DNA of 64,000 bases from Methylobacterium sp. J-078 (lineage in GTDB: Bacteria > Pseudomonadota > Alphaproteobacteria > Rhizobiales > Beijerinckiaceae): the NCBI RefSeq assembly GCF_022829285.1, contig NZ_JAKSYI010000055.1, forward strand, positions 1-64,000. The letters run 5' to 3'. The notes beneath the pieces were generated by a model, which made no database searches, was not told where the DNA came from, and was given only the letters and a program-made list of their open reading frames with translations. This document shows, piece after piece, positions 38,700-46,793 of this stretch. The first letter of the stretch is position 1, and every line of letters begins with the position of its first letter. A program made the position numbers and the translations under genes.

Positions 38700-39117
38700 T
38701 CAGGTCTCGGCCCGGAATCGCGTCCGGGCCGCGTCGATGGCGGCGTGGTTCCGTTCCGCCCAGGCGACCAGGGCGGTGAGCGGACCGAGGAGCGATCGGC
38801 CCCAGCGGCGTCAGGGCGTACTCGACGCTCGGTGGGCTCGTGGGAAAGACGCGCCGCGTCGCGAGGCCGTCGCGCTCCAGGTCGCGCAGCGTCTGCGTCA
38901 GCATCCGCTTGGAGATGTCCGGGATCACCCGGTGGATGGCCCCGAACCGGCGCGGGCCGCCGGCGAGCGCCGCGATGATCAGCGTGGTCCACTTGTCGCC
39001 GACGTGACTCAGCACGTCGCGGACCGGGCAGCGATGCGGATCGAGACCGAGATCCTGCCAGGCCGCGAAGCGTTCAGCGAGGTCTGGACCATCCCGGCTG
39101 TCTGCGTCATCGCGCAT
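38700..39117 (-). pseudogene. HxlR family regulator disrupted by a one-base frameshift
   Basis: Residues 1-106 are a clear HxlR winged helix: C30 in [20 protein letters not shown], then [22 protein letters not shown] and VEYALTPLG. The frame breaks at a run of four C (38800-38803). Removing one base restores [20 protein letters not shown] and a stop at 38700, giving 138 residues as in the family. As written, the frame instead runs on to 38506, into the 3' end of glyS. It may be a real mutation or a homopolymer sequencing error. Inferred role: an autoregulated sensor of quinone or aldehyde stress controlling the divergent reductase. Confidence 0.75.
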
Positions 39118-39174
39118 GGCGGGTTCCTTGCCGGTAACCAGGGATCGAAAACCTGCCGCCTTACGGGGCCTGTC

Positions 39175-39191
39175 GGTCTCTTTTATAGACC
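39175..39191. promoter_or_regulatory. Operator-like inverted repeat between the HxlR gene and the reductase
   Basis: GGTCT-CTTTTAT-AGACC has perfect 5-base arms with a 7-base AT-rich spacer and lies between the two divergent starts (39117 and 39225). The spacing and position suit an HxlR dimer site overlapping the promoter. Confidence 0.5.
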
Positions 39192-39224
39192 TCGTGTGGA
39201 TCGAGAACCATGAGGCACAGCGAC

Positions 39225-40103
39225 ATGTCCCAGACCCTTTCCCCTAAAGTTTTCATCACCGGCGCGAGCGGCCAGCTCGGGCGCCTCGTCGTCGCGGCGC
39301 TCCTGCGCCGGGTGCCGGCATCCTGGATCGTCGCCGGTGTCAGGAACGCCGAGTCCCAGGCCGCGCAGGACCTACGTACCCAGGGCGTCACGGTGCGGAT
39401 CGCTGATTACGCGCGTCCCGAGACCCTGGCGGAGGCCTTTGAGGGCGTCGACCGCCTGCTGCTGATCTCCTCCAGCGAGGTCGGCCAGCGCGTGCCCCAG
39501 CACCGCAACGTCGTCGCGGCGGCCGGCCGGGCCGGAATCGGGCTCATCGCCTATACCAGCCTGCTGCGCGCGGACACCTCGCCCCTGGGGCTCGCCGGCG
39601 AGCACCGCGCCACCGAGGCGATCCTGGCGGAATCCGGGGTGCCGGCCGTGATCCTGCGTAACGGGTGGTACACGGAGAACTACACGGCTTCCCTGCCGGC
39701 GGCCCTCGCGCACGGGGTCATGCTCGGCAGTGCCGGCGCGGGGCGGATCGCCAGCGCCGCGCGCGCCGATTACGCGGAGGCCGCCGCCGCCGTGCTCACC
39801 GCCGAGGCAGCGGGCGGGCGCGTCTACGAACTGGCGGGGGACGAGGCCTACACTCTAGATGCGTTCGCCGCAGCGGCCGCGCAGGCCTCGGGTCGGCCAA
39901 TCCGCTATCAGGACCTGCCGGCGCCGGAGTACCGGGCGGCTCTCCTCACCGCCGGCCTTCCCGACGGAGTGGCGAGCCTGCTCGCGGATTCCGACGCGGG
40001 CGCTGCGCAGGGCGCCCTGTTCGACGACGGGCACGCTCTGCGCACCCTCATCGGGCGCCCGACGACCCCGCTGGCGAGCGTTATCGCGACTGCCCTGGCC
40101 TGA
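39225..40103 (+). CDS. NmrA/QorB-like NAD(P)H quinone oxidoreductase
   Basis: The 292-residue SDR protein starts with a Rossmann motif ([19 protein letters not shown]) and shows [27 protein letters not shown] and [21 protein letters not shown], as in E. coli QorB (YtfG, 286 residues) and related quinone reductases. It reduces quinones with NADPH in the cytosol. The divergent HxlR regulator matches the ytfG-ytfH arrangement. I prefer the ATG at 39225 (GAGG 9 bases upstream) to an in-frame ATG at 39210. Confidence 0.87.
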   Translation: MSQTLSPKVFITGASGQLGRLVVAALLRRVPASWIVAGVRNAESQAAQDLRTQGVTVRIADYARPETLAEAFEGVDRLLLISSSEVGQRVPQHRNVVAAAGRAGIGLIAYTSLLRADTSPLGLAGEHRATEAILAESGVPAVILRNGWYTENYTASLPAALAHGVMLGSAGAGRIASAARADYAEAAAAVLTAEAAGGRVYELAGDEAYTLDAFAAAAAQASGRPIRYQDLPAPEYRAALLTAGLPDGVASLLADSDAGAAQGALFDDGHALRTLIGRPTTPLASVIATALA

Positions 40104-40242
40104 CGTCGCCGCCGGGACCGCCAAGTCATCGCGGGCCGATGCGCCACGAGGCGGGAGCATTCGGCAGTTCGAGCCAGGATGTTGCGGAACGGATTCCGGC
40201 GGAGCGCCGTTGGGGCTCCAGATTTCCTGGAGGGAGATGTCC

Positions 40243-40482
40243 ATGCGCAACCCCATCATCGCCGCCCTGACCCTGGCCACGCTGTTCGGTGCTTCGGCCG
40301 TACAGGCCGAGACGACCGTCATCCGCCGCGAGGCGCCAGAGACCGTCGTCGTCGACCGTCCGGCCAGCGAGACCCGCACGGTCGAGCGCCGCGAGACCAG
40401 CGACGGCTGCTCCTCGAAGACGGTGACCAAGGAAAACGACGTCGGCGACCGCAAGACGGTCACGAAGGAGAGCTGCGACTGA
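40243..40482 (+). CDS. Small secreted hypothetical protein
   Basis: The 79-residue product has a clear signal peptide, MRNPIIAALTLATLFGASAVQA, with likely cleavage after AQA-type VQA. The mature part is short, highly charged and threonine-rich (TTVIRREAPETVVVDRP, TVERRETSDGC, KTVTKENDVGD) with two cysteines. I do not recognise a family. The start at 40243 has GGAGGG 8 bases upstream; the ATG at 40237 is too close to it. A terminator follows 28 bases after the stop. Confidence 0.65.
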   Translation: MRNPIIAALTLATLFGASAVQAETTVIRREAPETVVVDRPASETRTVERRETSDGCSSKTVTKENDVGDRKTVTKESCD

Positions 40483-40510
40483 CCTCATCGCGCCGCGTCG
40501 CACGTCGTCG

Positions 40511-40540
40511 CCCGTCCCGGTTCTGCCGGGGCGGGTTTTT
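40511..40540 (+). terminator. Intrinsic terminator after the small secreted protein
   Basis: CCCGTCCCGG-TTCTG-CCGGGGCGGG forms a 10-base stem with one G-U pair, followed directly by TTTTT (40536-40540). It also marks the end of the convergent gene at 40540. Confidence 0.85.
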
Positions 40541-41061
40541 CATGCCCGGTCGAGGCGCGCCGCGAGTGGCCGAGCCTTGAGGCGGCCGCTGAATTTTGGC
40601 CCGGCCAGCAGGCGCTCGCGCCGCACGAGGTCGCCGGGGCGCGGGGCGGTCGCGCCGATGACGCGCTCGCCCCGGGCGGCCATGCGCGCGGGCAGCCCGG
40701 TATGGGGGCGGCGCAGGCGGGCCAGCGAAACCTCCGGCCGGGCGGTGCCGATGAAGCGGTCGAGGAGGCGGATCCAGCCCTCGGCCGGAACGTCACCGGC
40801 CTCCAGGCAGAGCACCCAGTCCCGCCGCGCGGCCCTGGCGCCCGCCGACCAGGGCGAGGCGCCGCGCCCGCGCAGCACCACCTTGGCGCCGGTCGCCTCC
40901 GCCACGGTCTCGATAGTCGGGTTGGGGGCCGGCACGATGATCACCGCATCGCCCACGAGCCCCGCCGCGACGCCCGCCACCAGCGCGCCGAGGGTATCGG
41001 CGAGCTGGTCGACGGCATCGGGGTCGTTGGGCCGGGCCACGGAGATGAGAGCCGAGAGCAT
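40540..41061 (-). CDS. Short GT2-like glycosyltransferase domain protein
   Basis: The 173-residue protein resembles the nucleotide-binding half of GT-A family 2 transferases: MLSALISVARPNDPDAV at the start, VIIVPAPNPTIETVAEATGAKVV, and WVLCLEAGDVPAEGWI, where CLEAGD stands in place of the usual DDD. The domain is short and lacks obvious acceptor features, so activity is doubtful. It may scaffold or regulate another transferase. It stands alone between convergent and divergent neighbours. Confidence 0.6.
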   Translation of the reverse strand: MLSALISVARPNDPDAVDQLADTLGALVAGVAAGLVGDAVIIVPAPNPTIETVAEATGAKVVLRGRGASPWSAGARAARRDWVLCLEAGDVPAEGWIRLLDRFIGTARPEVSLARLRRPHTGLPARMAARGERVIGATAPRPGDLVRRERLLAGPKFSGRLKARPLAARLDRA

Positions 41062-41223
41062 GCGCGCGCATACCGCATTTTTGCGTCGCGCAAAGCCGTC
41101 GCATGGCGACGCATCCCCGGCAGGGGGGTGGAAATGCGGCGCGCCGGCCGATCTGCCTGAAATATCCGCAGTCCGGCGATGCCGTGTTCATGTTATGTTC
41201 GCCTTCCCGGAACGAATAGCCCG

Positions 41224-42348
41224 ATGCCCCCAGACGCGACCCGCCCAGCCCCGTTCGAGCCGGAACCGGCACGACGCCTCGCCGAGACGACGCCCCTTGG
41301 CGCGGGACGGCGGGGGCGGGGCGCCACGGCCAATCCGAGCGGGCGCTACGAGGCCGCACGGCGGGAAGCCTTCGACGACGGCTGGCCCGGGGACGACGCG
41401 CCGGCGCCGCTGCGCACCGAGGTGCGGCCGGAGCAGGCCCGCACGCTCATCACCCGCAACACCTCGCCCGACATCTCGTTCGATCGTTCGATCAACCCCT
41501 ACCGGGGCTGCGAGCATGGCTGCGTCTACTGCTTCGCCCGGCCGAACCACGCCTATGTGGGCCTCTCGCCGGGCCTCGATTTCGAGACGAAGCTGTTCCG
41601 GAAGGTGAATGCCGGCGCGCTCCTCGCGCGGGAATTGTCGGCGCCGGGCTACAGTCCGGCCACCATCGCGCTCGGCACCGCCACCGACCCCTACCAGCCG
41701 ATCGAGCGCGAGCATCGCGTCACCCGCGCGGTGCTGGAGGTTCTGGCGCGCTTCCGCCACCCGGTCGGGATCGTGACGAAGTCGAACCTCGTCGTGCGCG
41801 ACCTCGACCTCCTCACCGATCTCGCGCGGGACGGTCTGGTAAAGGTGGCGATCTCGGTGACGACCCTCGACCCGGTGCTGGCGCGCCGGCTGGAGCCGCG
41901 GGCGCCGCATCCCGAGCGGCGCCTCGACGCCATCGGCCGCCTCAGCGCGGCCGGCATTCCCGTGATGGTGATCGCGGCGCCGGTCATCCCCTCGCTCAAC
42001 GACCACGAGATCGAGGCGATCCTGGCCCGCGCCCGCGCACACGGCGCGGTGGAGGCGAGCCACGTCCTCCTGCGCCTGCCCCTCGAACTCGACGCCCTGG
42101 TGGACGACTGGTTCGCCGAGCACGAGCCGGGCCGGCGAGCACACGTCATGTCGCTGGTCCGGGCGGCCCGGGGCGGAAAGGCCTACGACGCGGCCTTCGG
42201 CACCCGCATGACCGGTACCGGCGCCTACGCGGACCTGATCGCCCAGCGCATGCGCCTCGCCCGGCGGCGCCTCGGCTACCCCGAGACGCGCCGGCGCCTG
42301 CGCACCGACCTGTTCAGGGTTCCGACGGATCAGCTGAGCCTGTTCTGA
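41224..42348 (+). CDS. PA0069 family radical SAM protein
   Basis: The 374-residue protein has the radical SAM cluster motif C96-x3-C100-x2-C103 within YRGCEHGCVYCFARPNH, which matches the PA0069/Rv2578c family. ALGTATDPYQPIER, VGIVTKSNLVVRDLDLL and VMVIAAPVIPSLNDHEIE follow. The family cleaves SAM at a [4Fe-4S] cluster; its substrate is not known. Related proteins are often linked to DNA-repair or spore-photolyase-like folds. The 3' end overlaps the converging rnhB gene by 35 bases. Confidence 0.88.
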   Translation: MPPDATRPAPFEPEPARRLAETTPLGAGRRGRGATANPSGRYEAARREAFDDGWPGDDAPAPLRTEVRPEQARTLITRNTSPDISFDRSINPYRGCEHGCVYCFARPNHAYVGLSPGLDFETKLFRKVNAGALLARELSAPGYSPATIALGTATDPYQPIEREHRVTRAVLEVLARFRHPVGIVTKSNLVVRDLDLLTDLARDGLVKVAISVTTLDPVLARRLEPRAPHPERRLDAIGRLSAAGIPVMVIAAPVIPSLNDHEIEAILARARAHGAVEASHVLLRLPLELDALVDDWFAEHEPGRRAHVMSLVRAARGGKAYDAAFGTRMTGTGAYADLIAQRMRLARRRLGYPETRRRLRTDLFRVPTDQLSLF

Positions 42349-42943
42349 GGGCGTAGGCGCGGGTGAAGCTGAGGCGGTGATGGGGCGAGCGCCCGCGCTC
42401 CGCCAGACCGGCGAGGTGCGCGCGCGTGCCGTAGCCGACATTGCTGGCCCAGCCGTAATCCGGGTAGCGCCCGGCGAGACGATGCATCAGCCCGTCGCGC
42501 AGTGTCTTGGCCACGATGGAGGCGGCGGCGATCTGTGGCACCAACCGGTCGCCGCCGATCACCGCGCGGCAGGGCTGGGCGAGGCCCGGCACCGGGTCGC
42601 GCCCGTCGACCCGGACGGGTTCGGCGAGGCCGAGGGCCAGCACGGCGCGCCGCATGGCGTCGAGGGTCGCGCCCCGCACGTTGAGCCGGTCGACGAGGGC
42701 GCGCGAGCCCGCCGCCACGGCGACGCGGGCGTGGTCCCGGATCAGGGGCGTCAGCGCGGCCCGCTCGGCCGCCTTCAGGCGCTTGCTGTCGTCGAGGCGG
42801 GCGAGCAGGTCGGGCGGGAACGCGACCGGGTCGAACCAGACCGCCGCGACGACGACGGGCCCGCAGAGTGCCCCACGCCCGACCTCGTCGCAGCCGATCA
42901 CCGCCGGGTAGGTCGCCGCCAGGCGCGGGTCGAACGGGGGCAT
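42314..42943 (-). CDS. rnhB: Ribonuclease HII
   Basis: RNase HII cuts the RNA strand of RNA-DNA hybrids and starts removal of misincorporated ribonucleotides. The 209-residue protein has the catalytic D19-E20 in IGCDEVGRGALCGPVV, later KRLKAAERAAL, and the SIVAKTLRDGLM segment with the conserved Ser and Lys. The C-terminal YGTRAHLAGL and HRLSFTRAY motifs are normal. It overlaps the end of the radical SAM gene tail-to-tail. Confidence 0.95.
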   Translation of the reverse strand: MPPFDPRLAATYPAVIGCDEVGRGALCGPVVVAAVWFDPVAFPPDLLARLDDSKRLKAAERAALTPLIRDHARVAVAAGSRALVDRLNVRGATLDAMRRAVLALGLAEPVRVDGRDPVPGLAQPCRAVIGGDRLVPQIAAASIVAKTLRDGLMHRLAGRYPDYGWASNVGYGTRAHLAGLAERGRSPHHRLSFTRAYALRTGSADPSEP

Positions 42944-43009
42944 CGGGCGGGTTCCGAGGGGAGGGCGGTGTGCGCCTCCCTAGCCCGGTCCCGCCGAACG
43001 GTCCACGCC

Positions 43010-44080
43010 TCAGCCGATCCCCACGACACTGCGGGGGGCCGCGCCGGGAGCCCGGGCCCGCACGGGGGCGGTGCCGTGGGCCAGCGCGATGTTGTCGTAG
43101 AACTGGCGCGCGCTCTCGGCCCAGGTGTAGCGCAGGGCTTCGGCGCGGCAGCGCGCACGGGGGATCGTCAGGGCCGCGAGGGCCGCCGCCTCGAGGTCGT
43201 GCCCCAGCACCCCGGCGCCGGTGTCGCCGATCACGTCGAGGGGGCCGGTGACGGGAAAGGCCGCCACCGGCACCCCGCAGGCCAGGGCTTCCAGCAGCAC
43301 GATGCCGAACGTGTCGGTCAGGCTCGGGAACACGAAGGCGTCGGCCCCGGCGTAGAGGGCGGCGAGGTCGGCCCCCGTCCGGGTCCCGAGGAAGCGCGCC
43401 CGGGGGTCGATGGCCGCGAGGCGGGGTCGGTCCGGCCCGTCGCCGACCACCACCTTGGTGCCCGGCAGGTCGAGGCGCAGGAAGGCGTCCAGGTTCTTCT
43501 CCACCGCGAGCCGGCCCACGGACAGGAAGATCGGCCGCGGCAGGCCTGCGAAATCCGCCGGCTCCGACGCCTGCGGCCGGAACAGCTCGGTGTCGACACC
43601 CCGCGTCCAGCGCATCAGCTTCGTGAAGCCGCGCCCGGCGAGGTCGCGCTCCAGGGAGGGCGTGGACACCATGGTGCCGTTCGAGGCGCCGTGGAACCGG
43701 CGCAGCCAGGCGTAGCTCCAGGCCTCGGGCACGGGGGCCCGGGCCGAGACGTATTCGGGGAACCGGGTATGGTAGCTCGTGGTGAAGGGCCGGCGATGGG
43801 CGAGGCAGTAGCGCCGGGTCGCGTAGCCCACCGTGCCCTCCGTGGCGATGTGGACGTGGGTCGGGCGCAAGGTGTCCCACAGGCGCGCCACGTGCCGCTT
43901 GGTGGCGTAGGCGAGGCGGATCTCAGGGTAGCCCGGCAGCGGCAGGGAGGCGAAGTCCTGGTGGGTCAGGAAGACCGGATCGAAGCCGTAGGCGGCCCCG
44001 GCCGCCGCCATGTTCTCCAGGGAGCGGACGACGCCGTTGACCTGGGGGGCCCACGCATCCGTGGCGATGAGCAGCCTCAC
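43010..44080 (-). CDS. Glycosyltransferase family 4, GDP-mannose-dependent alpha-mannosyltransferase-like
   Basis: The 356-residue GT-B protein starts VRLLIATDAWAPQVNGVVRSLE, has HIATEGTVGYATRRYCLAHRRPF, SYHTRFPEYVSAR, SVGRLAVEKNLDAFL and the donor motif SLTDTFGIVLLEALACGVPV. This pattern is typical of MgtA-like mannosyl- or glucosyltransferases that act on membrane lipids. The GTG start at 44080 overlaps the stop of the upstream phosphoesterase gene as GTGA, so the two are coupled. Inferred role: glycolipid synthesis at the inner membrane. Confidence 0.87.
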   Translation of the reverse strand: MRLLIATDAWAPQVNGVVRSLENMAAAGAAYGFDPVFLTHQDFASLPLPGYPEIRLAYATKRHVARLWDTLRPTHVHIATEGTVGYATRRYCLAHRRPFTTSYHTRFPEYVSARAPVPEAWSYAWLRRFHGASNGTMVSTPSLERDLAGRGFTKLMRWTRGVDTELFRPQASEPADFAGLPRPIFLSVGRLAVEKNLDAFLRLDLPGTKVVVGDGPDRPRLAAIDPRARFLGTRTGADLAALYAGADAFVFPSLTDTFGIVLLEALACGVPVAAFPVTGPLDVIGDTGAGVLGHDLEAAALAALTIPRARCRAEALRYTWAESARQFYDNIALAHGTAPVRARAPGAAPRSVVGIG

Positions 44081-44895
44081 GCGACGGCCCGGGCGCCGTC
44101 CGGCCTCGGGCGCTCGACCACGGCGGTTTGCAGGCGGGCGCGTAGCAGGCTCGGATAGTGCAGCACCTCCATGGTGCCGTCGTAATGCTCGACGATGGCC
44201 GTGCAGGATTCGACCCAGTCGCCGGTGTTCAGGTAGGTCAGCCCGTCGATCTGCCGGTTGGCCGCGTGGTGGATGTGGCCGCAGATGACCCCGTCGGCCC
44301 CGACGCGCTTGGCCTCGGCGCTGAGCAGTTCCTCGAACTTGCCGATGAAGTTGACCGCGTTCTTCACCTTGAGCTTGGCCCAGGCCGAGAGCGACCAGTA
44401 GGCGAGGCCGAGGCGGCGGCGCGCGGTGTTGACGTAGGTGTTGATGAAGAGCGCGAAGGTGTAGGCCCCGTCGCCCAGATAGGCGAGCCACTTGGCGTGG
44501 CGCACCACCATGTCGAACTGGTCGCCGTGGATGACGAGGTAGCGCTTGCCGTCGGCCGCCTCGTGCAGGCGCTGGTCGGCGATCTCGATGCCGCCGAATG
44601 TCATGCCGATGTAGTCGCGCAGGAACTCGTCGTGGTTGCCCGGCACGTAGACCAGCGTCGAGCCCTTGCGCACCTTGCGCATCAGCTTCTGAACGACATC
44701 GTTGTGGCTCTGGGGCCAGTACCAGCCGGACTTGAGCTGCCAGCCGTCGATGATGTCGCCGACGAGGTAGATCTCGTCCGCATCGTAATCGCGCAGGAAT
44801 TCGAGCAACAGGTCGGCCTGGCAACCCTTGGTGCCCAGATGCATGTCGGACAGGAACAGTGTCCGGACGCGGGTCGTCTCGGTCTCTTCGCCCAC
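44077..44895 (-). CDS. LpxH-like metallophosphoesterase
   Basis: The 272-residue protein has the calcineurin-like metal motifs: D17-x-H19 (LSDMHLG), GDIID, GNHDE, HGDQFD and GHIHH. It resembles UDP-2,3-diacylglucosamine diphosphatase-type enzymes common in rhizobia and their relatives. A lipid A role is possible but not proven, since these proteins form a separate group from classical LpxH. The start is a GTG at 44895 with GGAGG 5 bases upstream. No in-frame ATG gives a full domain. It is coupled to the glycosyltransferase downstream. Confidence 0.82.
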   Translation of the reverse strand: MGEETETTRVRTLFLSDMHLGTKGCQADLLLEFLRDYDADEIYLVGDIIDGWQLKSGWYWPQSHNDVVQKLMRKVRKGSTLVYVPGNHDEFLRDYIGMTFGGIEIADQRLHEAADGKRYLVIHGDQFDMVVRHAKWLAYLGDGAYTFALFINTYVNTARRRLGLAYWSLSAWAKLKVKNAVNFIGKFEELLSAEAKRVGADGVICGHIHHAANRQIDGLTYLNTGDWVESCTAIVEHYDGTMEVLHYPSLLRARLQTAVVERPRPDGARAVA

Positions 44896-45485
44896 GCTCG
44901 CCTCCGGGACAGCCTCCGATGCCGGCGAGCCAAACCGGATTCCCGTATCAGTTTGATGACGCCGGCCCGGTCCGCGCCCGGCGTGCCGCGCCGCGACGTA
45001 AGCCCCTCGTCCACGAAAAAAATTTTGATTTGTGATCAAGTATTTCGGGTTTTCCTTTCGGGCTGAAGGGGGGCATAGTCCCGCTCAAGGTGCCCCACCG
45101 GTCCGCGTTCGCCAACGCACGACCGGAGCCCATCGAGGCGAACTAAGGGTGCCGTCCCCGGGGACGACGACGCTGAAACGGCCCAGCGGTGAGCGCGTGT
45201 CGAGCGCGCGCCCCGGCCCATGGAGAAGTGGCTTGAGGTATTCGGTGCCGCGCGCGGGCAGGCGCGTCGAAGGTTGTCCTTCGGCGTCGGCGGGTTTCCG
45301 TCCGGCCCCCGCCCGAACACCGGACGGCGCGAACGAGATCGTCCCACGATTCACCTGACGAGCGGCCACGCGGGGCATCCGGACCGATCCGGGGCCGCCC
45401 GCGGGGGCCGCATCAACCATCGGCGCATCCTTGGCGCCGCACGGCGAGCCCGTGCGGGCGCAACGTGAGAAACGGAGAAAACACC
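44896..45485. other. Long leader region before the serine-cycle cluster
   Basis: A 590-base gap between divergent genes with no supported coding sequence. An AT-rich block at 45015-45060 contains a LysR-type palindrome. The rest is GC-rich. The sgaA ribosome site (GGAG, 9 bases before the ATG) is at the right end. A long untranslated leader or a promoter well upstream of sgaA is likely. Confidence 0.5.
45025..45039 (+). promoter_or_regulatory. LysR-type T-N11-A box upstream of sgaA
   Basis: TTGAT-TTGTG-ATCAA is a perfect 5-base inverted repeat with a 5-base spacer, fitting the T-N11-A site of LysR-type regulators. It lies in an AT-rich block 446 bases upstream of sgaA. In M. extorquens the serine-cycle genes are activated by the LysR-type regulator QscR, so this is a candidate QscR site (inference). 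Confidence 0.5.
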
Positions 45486-46694
45486 ATGGCGGCAACGCGA
45501 CGTCCCGGCCGGAACCACCTGTTCGTTCCGGGCCCGACGAATATCCCGGATCGCGTGATGCGCGCGATGACGGTCCAGTCCGAGGATCACCGTTCGGTGG
45601 ACTTCCCCGCCCTGACCAAGCCGCTGTTCCAGGACACGAAGGCGGTCTACGGCTCGACCGAGGGCACCATCTTCCTGTTCCCGGCCTCCGGCACCGGCAT
45701 CTGGGAATCCGCCCTGTCGAACACCCTGTCGCGCGGCGACAAGGTGCTGGCCGCCCGCTTCGGCCAGTTTAGCCATCTCTGGATCGACATGGCCCAGCGC
45801 CTCGGCCTCGAGGTCGTGGTGCAGGACGAGGAGTGGGGCACGGGTGCCAACCCGGAGCGGATCGGCGAGGCCCTGCGCGCCGACAAGAACCACGAGATCA
45901 AGGCCGTTATGGTGGTCCATAACGAGACCGCCACCGGCGTCACCAGCGATGTCGGCGCCGTGCGCAAGGCCATCGACGCGGCCGGTCACCCGGCCCTGCT
46001 GTTCGTGGACGGCGTCTCGTCGATCGGCTCGCTGCCCTTCAAGATGGACGAGTGGAAGGTCGATTGCGCCATCGCGGGCTCGCAGAAGGGCCTGATGCTC
46101 CCCGCCGGCCTCGGCGTGATCTGCGTGAGCCAGAAGGCCCTCAAGGCCGCCGACACCTCGTCGGGCCAGAACGACCGCCTCGCGCATGTCTACTTCGACT
46201 GGGCCGACCACCAGAAGCAGAACCCGGCCGGTTACTTCCCCTACACCCCGCCGCTGCCGCTCCTCTACGGCCTGCGCGAGGCCCTGGCCTGCCTCAACGA
46301 GGAAGGCCTCGAGAACGTCTACCACCGCCACCACGTGCTCGGCGAGGCGACCCGCCAGGCCGTGGCCGCCTGGGGCCTGAAGACCTGCGCCAAGGAGCCC
46401 AAGTGGAACTCCGACACGGTCACGGCCATCCTGGTGCCCGAGGGTGTCGACGCCGCCGCGATCATCAAGCACGCTTACGTGCGCTACAATCTGGCGCTCG
46501 GCGCGGGCCTGAGCCAAGTCGCCGGCAAGGTCTTCCGCATCGGTCACGTCGGTGACATGAACGAGCTGTCGCTGCTGGGTGCCATCGCGGGCGCCGAGAT
46601 GGCGATGCTCGACCACGGTGTGAAGGTGCAGCCGGGCTCCGGCGTCGCCGCCGCGTCGAGCTACCTGCGCGAGAACCCGCTCGCCAAGGCCTGA
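45486..46694 (+). CDS. sgaA: Serine-glyoxylate aminotransferase
   Basis: SgaA transfers the amino group of serine to glyoxylate, giving hydroxypyruvate and glycine, the defining transamination of the serine cycle. The 402-residue PLP enzyme starts RRPGRNHLFVPGPTNIPDRV, has ATGVTSDVGAVRKAID, LLFVDGVSSIG and the PLP lysine K201 in AIAGSQKGLMLPAG. A GGAG site lies 9 bases before the ATG at 45486. It is the first gene of the cluster; hprA follows after 99 bases that contain a strong hairpin. Confidence 0.96.
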   Translation: MAATRRPGRNHLFVPGPTNIPDRVMRAMTVQSEDHRSVDFPALTKPLFQDTKAVYGSTEGTIFLFPASGTGIWESALSNTLSRGDKVLAARFGQFSHLWIDMAQRLGLEVVVQDEEWGTGANPERIGEALRADKNHEIKAVMVVHNETATGVTSDVGAVRKAIDAAGHPALLFVDGVSSIGSLPFKMDEWKVDCAIAGSQKGLMLPAGLGVICVSQKALKAADTSSGQNDRLAHVYFDWADHQKQNPAGYFPYTPPLPLLYGLREALACLNEEGLENVYHRHHVLGEATRQAVAAWGLKTCAKEPKWNSDTVTAILVPEGVDAAAIIKHAYVRYNLALGAGLSQVAGKVFRIGHVGDMNELSLLGAIAGAEMAMLDHGVKVQPGSGVAAASSYLRENPLAKA

Positions 46695-46712
46695 CAGCAC
46701 CCATCCTGTCCT

Positions 46713-46747
46713 GTGATACCGGGGTGGGGCGCCCGCCCCGGTATCAC
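46713..46747 (+). repeat. Long hairpin between sgaA and hprA
   Basis: Perfect 12-base arms GTGATACCGGGG (46713-46724) and CCCCGGTATCAC (46736-46747) can extend inward through GGG/CCC to a stem of about 16 pairs with a three-base loop. It starts 18 bases after the sgaA stop and has no U tract, so processing or mRNA stabilisation is more likely than full termination. Confidence 0.7.
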
Positions 46748-46793
46748 GCCATCGACCCTACCCGTGACCCGGCCGGATCGGCCAGAGGATTCC

